A stretch of DNA of 36,712 nucleotides, taken from contig CAKMOD010000157.1 of the NCBI GenBank assembly GCA_927910885.1, positions 1 through 36,712 of the forward strand. The letters are read 5' to 3'. The notes beneath the pieces were generated by a model, which saw nothing but the letters and a program-made list of their open reading frames with translations, ran no database searches and was not told where the DNA came from. The position numbers were made by a program, and so were the translations under genes. The stretch's first letter is position 1. The number at the start of each line of letters is the position of its first letter. Source of the stretch: an uncultured Prevotella sp. GTDB taxonomy: Bacteria > Bacteroidota > Bacteroidia > Bacteroidales > Bacteroidaceae. Of this stretch, positions 32,213 to 36,712 are shown piece by piece.

Positions 32213-33076
32213 ATGACATACCAAGATTTATGGCACAGACTCACTCCTTTATATGATGAAGGTGAGGCACAAGCTATCGTTCGGCTTGTGTTAGAGGTGC
32301 AGTTTGGCATTACGCTGACCGATATATATACGGGCAAAGTTAATGAATTATCACGAGAAGCGGAGGAGGAATTAGAGAAAATCATCCTTCGTTTGGAGCG
32401 TTCGGAGCCTGTACAGTATGTTTTAGGACGTGAAACCTTTTGTGGACGCACGTTTCATGTGGCTCCAGGCGTATTGATTCCACGCCCAGAGACTGAGGTG
32501 CTGTGCCGTTGGATAGAGGAGGATTACAACCGACCTTATTGTGCCTTGCAACCTCCTATGCCTTTGCAGGTCTTAGATGTTGGAACAGGTAGTGGCTGTA
32601 TTGCTGTTACGTTGGCTGCCGACCTACGCAACTCGGCGGTTACGGCGTGGGATATATCGGGTGATGCACTACTTATCGCACGTGAGAATGTACACCAATG
32701 GCAGGTTCGTGTTGAACTAAAGATGGAGGATGCACTTCATCCTTCAGCATCGGCTATGCAGCAGAAGTTTGATGTTATTGTGAGTAATCCACCTTATATC
32801 TGCGACAAAGAACGAACAGAGATGGCGGGAAATGTACTTGCATATGAACCAGAAACAGCACTCTTCGTTCCTGATGATGACCCACTACGCTTCTATCGAG
32901 CAATCGCTGAGTATGGCGTGCAGGCTTTGTCAGCTGATGGTGCACTTTATTTCGAGACCAACCCATTATATATTGATAATGTAAAGCAGATGTTAAGCGA
33001 ATTGGGTTATAAGCAGATAGAACTGCGAGAAGACCTGTTTGGTAAACTCCGATTCACGAAAGCTATCCGACCATGA
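32213..33076 (+). CDS. prmC: peptide chain release factor N5-glutamine methyltransferase
   Basis: The start at 32213 gives 287 residues, normal for PrmC (HemK). It methylates the Gln of the GGQ loop in release factors RF1 and RF2 using S-adenosylmethionine. The N-terminal helical domain (about residues 1-75) precedes the methyltransferase fold, with LDVGTGSGCIAVTLA as the SAM-binding glycine motif and the catalytic VSNPPYI. RETFCGRTFHVAPGVLIPRPETE is the family-typical linker. Its stop codon overlaps the ATG of recX (ATGA), so translation is coupled. It is the first gene of prmC-recX-comF. A longer reading from 32138 would begin upstream of the promoter and is rejected. Confidence 0.95.
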   Translation: MTYQDLWHRLTPLYDEGEAQAIVRLVLEVQFGITLTDIYTGKVNELSREAEEELEKIILRLERSEPVQYVLGRETFCGRTFHVAPGVLIPRPETEVLCRWIEEDYNRPYCALQPPMPLQVLDVGTGSGCIAVTLAADLRNSAVTAWDISGDALLIARENVHQWQVRVELKMEDALHPSASAMQQKFDVIVSNPPYICDKERTEMAGNVLAYEPETALFVPDDDPLRFYRAIAEYGVQALSADGALYFETNPLYIDNVKQMLSELGYKQIELREDLFGKLRFTKAIRP

Positions 33077-33591
33077 TACAGAAACGACCTATATTAGAGT
33101 CGCAAGCCCTGAAGAAACTTGCCGATTTATGTGCGAAAGGCGAACATTGCTCTGGCGAGATGTTAGAGAAGATGCGCAAATGGGGACTATCAGAAGATGC
33201 GCAAGCACGTATTATGGAGAAGTTGATAACGCTGCATTATGTTGATGACAGTCGTTATACCGAGTCTTTTGTGCATGATAAAATCCGCTATAACAAGTGG
33301 GGTAGACGAAAGATTGAGCAAGCTTTGTGGATGAAGAAGGTTGATAGTGCCATTTTTTCGCCCATCCTTGATGCTATTGAAGATGAAGAATATCTTGAGG
33401 TTTTGCGCCCATTGTTAGCGAGTAAGTATCGCACAATTAAGGCAGAGAGCGATTACGAACGTTCAATGAAACTGATAAAGTTTGCCATGGGGCGTGGTTT
33501 TACGATGGATTTAATCCGCAGGTGTATAGATGAAGGAGTCGTTGCTGCGGATGATGATGTAGACTTCGTAGACGATGACACAGACGATTAG
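33073..33591 (+). CDS. recX: regulatory protein RecX
   Basis: This 172-residue protein is of RecX type: three repeated three-helix modules that bind inside the RecA filament groove and limit recombination. Landmarks are LKKLADLCAKGEHCSGEMLEKM, VDDSRYTESFVHDKIRYNKWG (the conserved module-2 motif) and GRRKIEQALW. The C-terminus is very acidic (DDDVDFVDDDTDD). It overlaps prmC by 4 bases at its start and comF by 17 bases at its end, so it is the middle gene of a tightly packed operon. recA is not in the window. Confidence 0.93.
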   Translation: MIQKRPILESQALKKLADLCAKGEHCSGEMLEKMRKWGLSEDAQARIMEKLITLHYVDDSRYTESFVHDKIRYNKWGRRKIEQALWMKKVDSAIFSPILDAIEDEEYLEVLRPLLASKYRTIKAESDYERSMKLIKFAMGRGFTMDLIRRCIDEGVVAADDDVDFVDDDTDD

Positions 33592-34282
33592 TTTATTGGC
33601 TCGCCTGATAGACACCCTTGCTCCTCGTTCATGTACGATTTGTGGTAGGCGTCTGACCGTTACGGAGGAGGTGATGTGTGCTTGTTGTAATCATTGCCTT
33701 CCACGTACGGGTTATGCTAAATCGAGTTATGACAACAAACTTGTACGGCTCTTCTGGGGTAGGATTCCCATAGAGAAGGGTACAGCCTTTTTCTTTTATA
33801 AAGCCCATTCTGACACCAGTCGTTTGCTTTATCAACTTAAGTATGGCGGTCATCCTGAGATAGGCGAGTGTCTTGGACGTATTGTTGCTGCAGAGTTTGC
33901 ACAAGATGGCTTCTTTGATGGAATCACAGCTGTGGTTCCTGTACCGCTTGCCCGCCAGCGTGAGCAAGAAAGAGGGTATAATCAAAGTGTGGAGATAGCG
34001 CGTGGTATCAGTGCAGAAACTGGTTTGCCCGTCTTAGATAAGGTCTTAGAACGTATCAGTTTTCATGGTAGTCAGACACAAAAAGGACGTTGGGAACGAA
34101 ATGAAAACGTAGAAAAAGCCTTCCACCTCCTTGATTCTTCCGCCTTAAACAATCAACATATCTTACTTGTTGATGACGTAATTACTTCAGGCGCCACCCT
34201 CGTTGCAGCCGCCAAAGAACTCCTTAAAGGGACGAATGTCAAGATTAGTGTCCTCTCACTTGGCTTTGCGAATAACGATTAA
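33575..34282 (+). CDS. comF: ComF family protein (phosphoribosyltransferase fold)
   Basis: This 235-residue protein has an N-terminal zinc-ribbon-like region (CTICGRRL...CACCNHCLP, about residues 20-48) and a phosphoribosyltransferase-type domain. The PRPP-binding motif is ILLVDDVITSGAT, and VPVPLARQREQERGYNQS is the family signature. In Gram-positive and some Gram-negative bacteria ComF acts in DNA uptake, probably handling incoming single strands. The exact reaction is not known. It begins inside the last codons of recX, sharing the operon with prmC and recX. Linkage of recX and comF fits a DNA-processing theme but is not proof. Confidence 0.92.
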   Translation: MTQTISLLARLIDTLAPRSCTICGRRLTVTEEVMCACCNHCLPRTGYAKSSYDNKLVRLFWGRIPIEKGTAFFFYKAHSDTSRLLYQLKYGGHPEIGECLGRIVAAEFAQDGFFDGITAVVPVPLARQREQERGYNQSVEIARGISAETGLPVLDKVLERISFHGSQTQKGRWERNENVEKAFHLLDSSALNNQHILLVDDVITSGATLVAAAKELLKGTNVKISVLSLGFANND

Positions 34283-34409
34283 TCAGTATCATTACGCTTC
34301 GTATCATTATTGTTAGCCTATGAGTAGTACTCATCTTCGCAAGTAATTAGTAGTTAACAGTATCAGTTTTGGTGGCAGATACGGATATTTTTCTCCCTCT
34401 TCTATTGTT

Positions 34410-34497
34410 GTGTTGATGGTCCGCACATGACGTGTTGATGGTTCGCACATAATGTGTTGATGCTCCGCACCATTGGTGCGGAGGCTTAACACCAATG
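34410..34497. repeat. GC-rich 22-bp array, copy H (three direct units, one inverted)
   Basis: Four exact 22-bp units start at 34410, 34432, 34454 and 34476. The first three open GTGTTGATG and contain TCCGCAC or TTCGCAC. The fourth, GTGCGGAGGCTTAACACC..., is an inverted unit whose reverse complement opens CATTGGTGTTAAGCCTCCG. This is the clearest copy of the family. The rest of the 405-base gap between comF and pyrE holds only the pyrE promoter. Confidence 0.85.
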
Positions 34498-34650
34498 CAA
34501 TTTGTCGTCGGAAATTTGCATTAGATGATTGTTTGGAAGGGTTATACAACTCAAAGCAAATAGAATCACTCTTGTATTTGATAGGAGTATCATCTGTTCT
34601 TGTTATCTTCTTTTATAGTCTTTTTATCCTTTAATCTCAGAAAAAATGTG

Positions 34651-34658
34651 TAAGTTTG
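34651..34658 (+). promoter_or_regulatory. -7 promoter element of pyrE
   Basis: TAAGTTTG lies 29 bases before the ATG at 34688. The -33 is weak. Confidence 0.6.
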
Positions 34659-34687
34659 CAGTTAGTATATAACCATAAACTATCAAG

Positions 34688-35320
34688 ATGGAAGATTTAA
34701 AGAAAGTCTTTGCAGGCAAACTGCTCGGAATTAAAGCTATTAAGTTGCAACCTAATGACCCATTTACATGGGCAAGTGGTTGGAAATCACCATTCTATTG
34801 TGATAACCGCAAGACGTTGTCGTTCCACGATGTACGTTCGTTTGTGAAGCTCGAGTTAGTTCATGCTATCCTTGAGAACTTCCCTGAGGCTACGGCTGTG
34901 GCTGGTGTTGCTACGGGTGCTATCGCACAAGGTATGCTCGTTGCTGATGAGTTGGCGTTGCCATACGCATACGTTCGTCCGAAACCAAAGGACCATGGTA
35001 TGAAGAATCAGATTGAAGGTGAACTCCCTGCTGGTTCTAAGGTTGTCGTTGTAGAAGACCTTATCTCAACTGGTGGCTCTTCTTTGAAGGCTGTTGCTGC
35101 ACTTCGTGAGGCTGGTTTTGAGGTTGTGGGTATGGTTGCATCTTACACTTATGGTTTCCCAGTTGCTGAGGAGGCATTCCGTGAGGCTAATGTAAAGCTT
35201 GTTACTCTTACCGATTATGAGCATGTTGTAGAGAAAGCACTTGAGACTGGTTATATCAAGGAGTCTGAGGTTTCTATGTTGCATGATTGGCGTAAGGACC
35301 CAGCAAACTGGAGAAAGTAA
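34688..35320 (+). CDS. pyrE: orotate phosphoribosyltransferase
   Basis: This 210-residue enzyme couples orotate to PRPP to make OMP, the fifth step of pyrimidine synthesis. The PRPP-binding motif is VVVVEDLISTGGSSLKA (about residues 119-135). PFTWASGWKSPFYCDNRKTL is the N-terminal substrate region, and AYVRPKPKDHGMKNQIEG is the flexible catalytic loop with the key Lys/His. Length is normal. It has its own promoter. It is followed by a REP-like palindrome and then, 175 bases later, by the SRPBCC gene. No other pyrimidine genes are near. Confidence 0.96.
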   Translation: MEDLKKVFAGKLLGIKAIKLQPNDPFTWASGWKSPFYCDNRKTLSFHDVRSFVKLELVHAILENFPEATAVAGVATGAIAQGMLVADELALPYAYVRPKPKDHGMKNQIEGELPAGSKVVVVEDLISTGGSSLKAVAALREAGFEVVGMVASYTYGFPVAEEAFREANVKLVTLTDYEHVVEKALETGYIKESEVSMLHDWRKDPANWRK

Positions 35321-35382
35321 TCTCTAAGTATTCCGCTGGAAGTAAAGACCTTTATTTCTTAGGGATTGATTGAATATAATTT

Positions 35383-35418
35383 TATGTAGAGGGCGCATCC
35401 TTCGTGCGTCCCTACATA
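35383..35418. repeat. REP-like palindrome downstream of pyrE
   Basis: TATGTAG (35383-35389) pairs with CTACATA (35412-35418), and GGGCGCA (35391-35397) pairs with TGCGTCC (35405-35411) with one G-U pair and one bulge. The loop is TCCTTCG. There is no T tract after it, so it looks more like a dispersed repeat than a terminator. Confidence 0.65.
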
Positions 35419-35495
35419 TAGTTATAGAGTTCTATTACGATCAGTTCTGCTTTCTTCCAGTCCTTTCCTCCTTAACTTCCCAATAAAAATATTCA

Positions 35496-35945
35496 ATGAC
35501 AAAGTTTGAAAGTAGCGTAAAGCAAATTGCCCATTCTCAGCAGAGTGTTTACAACACGCTGAGCGATTTAAATAATGTACAGCGTCTGAAGGAGCGTCTC
35601 CCAGAAGGTTCTACTGGTAATGATGACATGGATAAGGTGAAAGAAAGATTACAGAATATCACCTTTGATCAGGATTCCTTGTCTATGAATGTTGACCCAG
35701 TGGGGCAGATTTCTATGCGTATCATAGAGCGTGATGAGCCTAAGACGATTAAGTTTGAGAGTGATAACTCACCCTTATCATTTAATTTCTGGATTCAGAT
35801 ACTGCCTGTAACAGAGTCTTCTTCAAAGATGAAACTCACGATAGATGCTGATATTCCTTTTTTTGCAAAGGGTATGGTGTCAAAGCCTTTACAGGAAGGT
35901 ATTGAGAAGATTGCTGATGCCTTGGCAATGATTCCATTCGAATAA
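35496..35945 (+). CDS. SRPBCC (polyketide cyclase/START-like) family protein
   Basis: The protein has 149 residues and no signal peptide. The layout MTKFESSVKQIAHSQQSVYNTLSDL..., then beta-strands and a long C-terminal helix (MVSKPLQEGIEKIADALAMIPF), is that of the SRPBCC helix-grip fold. These proteins bind hydrophobic ligands in a central cavity; the ligand here is unknown. Small SRPBCC proteins of this kind are common and mostly unstudied in Bacteroidota. The gene may be read together with pyrE, since no clear TAnnTTTG promoter is seen in front of it. Confidence 0.8.
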   Translation: MTKFESSVKQIAHSQQSVYNTLSDLNNVQRLKERLPEGSTGNDDMDKVKERLQNITFDQDSLSMNVDPVGQISMRIIERDEPKTIKFESDNSPLSFNFWIQILPVTESSSKMKLTIDADIPFFAKGMVSKPLQEGIEKIADALAMIPFE

Positions 35946-35951
35946 GTCGTT

Positions 35952-35971
35952 TAACTCCTTCCTAAGGGAGG
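35952..35971. repeat. CTCC/GGAG palindrome
   Basis: CTCCTTCC and GGGAGGAG form a short hairpin around TAA, followed by GACTTGGCGG and a T run. It belongs to the same type as the palindrome inside ribD, and may also end transcription of the SRPBCC gene. Confidence 0.5.
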
Positions 35972-36009
35972 AGGACTTGGCGGTTTTTATATAGATAAAG
36001 AAGTAAGGT

Positions 36010-36594
36010 ATGAAGAAAGTAGTTCGGTCTGTTTTGTTAATGCTTATAGTACTATTGTCATCTTGTGGTGATGTAGTTGACTATGAGTATAGTAGTCATC
36101 GTAACTTCTTTACCTTTCACAACGAGACACATCAAGACCCAATCCTTGCAACAGCGATGAATCCTTTGTCGCCAGGTGTATATTGTACGATAAGAACTAA
36201 CTTTGTTAGCGGTCGTTATAGTTTCTTCTTTGAGAACAATCAAGGACTGAAATCAAGTGCTCCTGTGTGGTTTGATGGTATTGATCTTAGGTTGGAGAGC
36301 TGGAAACATGTGGGTTTGAATAATGGACTCATCGTTGGTTATGGCAACTTGGATAACCCTTCTCCTTTCTATGCTTACGACTTGCAGTGTCCTAATTGCT
36401 TCAATACCAATACTCTTCCACTGCGTTCTTATGAATTGAAGATGAACAGTGATGGCTTTGCTACTTGTAGTAATTGTTATCGTAAGTATAACCTTAACAC
36501 TGGTGGAAATGTTGTCTCTGGCGATGGCGGTAAGAAACTGACACGTTATCGTGCAAGCAGTACAGGACCTTATGGCGTGTTGGGGGTAAATTAA
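36010..36594 (+). CDS. hypothetical lipoprotein with four-Cys zinc-ribbon-like motif
   Basis: This 194-residue protein has a lipoprotein signal ending in LSSC (Cys19). The C-terminal half has two CxxC pairs: CPNC (Cys127, Cys130) and CSNC (Cys153, Cys156), 22 residues apart. The second pair sits in GFATCSNCYRKYNLNTGG. The surroundings (YDLQCPNC..., then ATC..C...YNLNTGG) resemble a Rieske-type domain, but the two His ligands of a Rieske cluster are missing. The site more likely binds zinc or a Cys4 iron centre. A periplasmic, membrane-anchored location is predicted. The function is unknown. It begins 64 bases after the SRPBCC gene, past a small hairpin. Confidence 0.82.
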   Translation: MKKVVRSVLLMLIVLLSSCGDVVDYEYSSHRNFFTFHNETHQDPILATAMNPLSPGVYCTIRTNFVSGRYSFFFENNQGLKSSAPVWFDGIDLRLESWKHVGLNNGLIVGYGNLDNPSPFYAYDLQCPNCFNTNTLPLRSYELKMNSDGFATCSNCYRKYNLNTGGNVVSGDGGKKLTRYRASSTGPYGVLGVN

Positions 36595-36601
36595 GGTAAT
36601 T

Positions 36602-36646
36602 AACCTGATTGGACTAATTGGTTTAATAGGTCTAATAAGGCTAATA
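36602..36646 (+). repeat. 9-mer tandem repeat
   Basis: Successive 9-base units GGACTAATT, GGTTTAATA, GGTCTAATA and AGGCTAATA run from 36611 to 36646, preceded by a partial copy. They resemble the GGCTAATTG units in the helicase terminator at 28276-28311. Confidence 0.65.
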
Positions 36647-36668
36647 AATAAAAAAAACTTGCAAAACC

Positions 36669-36700
36669 TTTGCCAGTTCGGAGATTTAGCCTTATCTTTG
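36669..36700 (+). promoter_or_regulatory. promoter of a gene beyond the right edge
   Basis: TTTG at 36669-36672, 20 bases, then TATCTTTG at 36693-36700. This is a full consensus match pointing out of the window, with no gene visible in the remaining 12 bases. Confidence 0.78.
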
Positions 36701-36712
36701 CAAACGGTTTGC

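Overview
The window reads as chromosomal DNA from a Prevotella-like member of the Bacteroidota. Evidence: many genes are preceded by the Bacteroidota promoter (TAnnTTTG at -7, TTTG/TTG about 19-20 bases upstream) rather than by Shine-Dalgarno sequences. SecD and SecF are fused, the rhomboid protease has a Bacteroidota-type C-terminal tail, MetG carries a fused tRNA-binding domain, and short intergenic repeats are abundant. There is no phage, plasmid, insertion-sequence transposase, CRISPR array or rRNA. Species assignment is inference.

Layout. 1-3.3 kb: HU (minus strand), a rhomboid protease and a frameshifted endonuclease/exonuclease/phosphatase gene. 3.3-6.3 kb: secDF. 6.9-10.1 kb: a compact run of pyridoxamine kinase, AspT/YidE-type transporter and an orphan FecE-type ABC ATPase, followed by a lipoprotein. 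10.9-15.3 kb: a helix-hairpin-helix outer-membrane protein, a secreted calcium-loop protein and a Fic protein whose catalytic His is Gln. 15.8-23.9 kb: metG, a long RluA-type pseudouridine synthase, a secreted patatin, an ADP-ribosylglycohydrolase, tRNA-Arg(CCU) and a C69 dipeptidase. 24.5-31 kb: a calcium-loop lipoprotein, a second (frameshifted) Fic gene, an SF1 helicase, a DUF4160/DUF2442-HTH pair, a small helical protein and a cysteine-desulfidase-like (UPF0597) protein. 31-36.6 kb: ribD (with an in-frame repeat insertion) divergent from prmC-recX-comF, then pyrE, an SRPBCC protein and a lipoprotein with a zinc-ribbon-like four-Cys motif.

Most genes are housekeeping functions arranged singly or in short operons: translation (metG, tRNA, RluA, prmC), secretion (secDF), riboflavin and pyrimidine synthesis (ribD, pyrE), DNA uptake and repair (comF, recX, helicase) and chromatin (HU).

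The most unusual content is between the genes. An AT-rich family of four-unit, about 22-bp arrays occurs five times, always just 3' of a gene. A GC-richer family with the same four-by-22-bp plan, three direct units plus one inverted unit, occurs three times. An octamer-repeat element with identical ends precedes two genes, and a 9-mer repeat family and REP-like palindromes are also present, one of them inside ribD. These look like small non-autonomous or architectural elements that I do not recognise as a named system. Four genes have promoter -7 motifs only 4-5 bases from the start codon, which predicts leaderless mRNAs.
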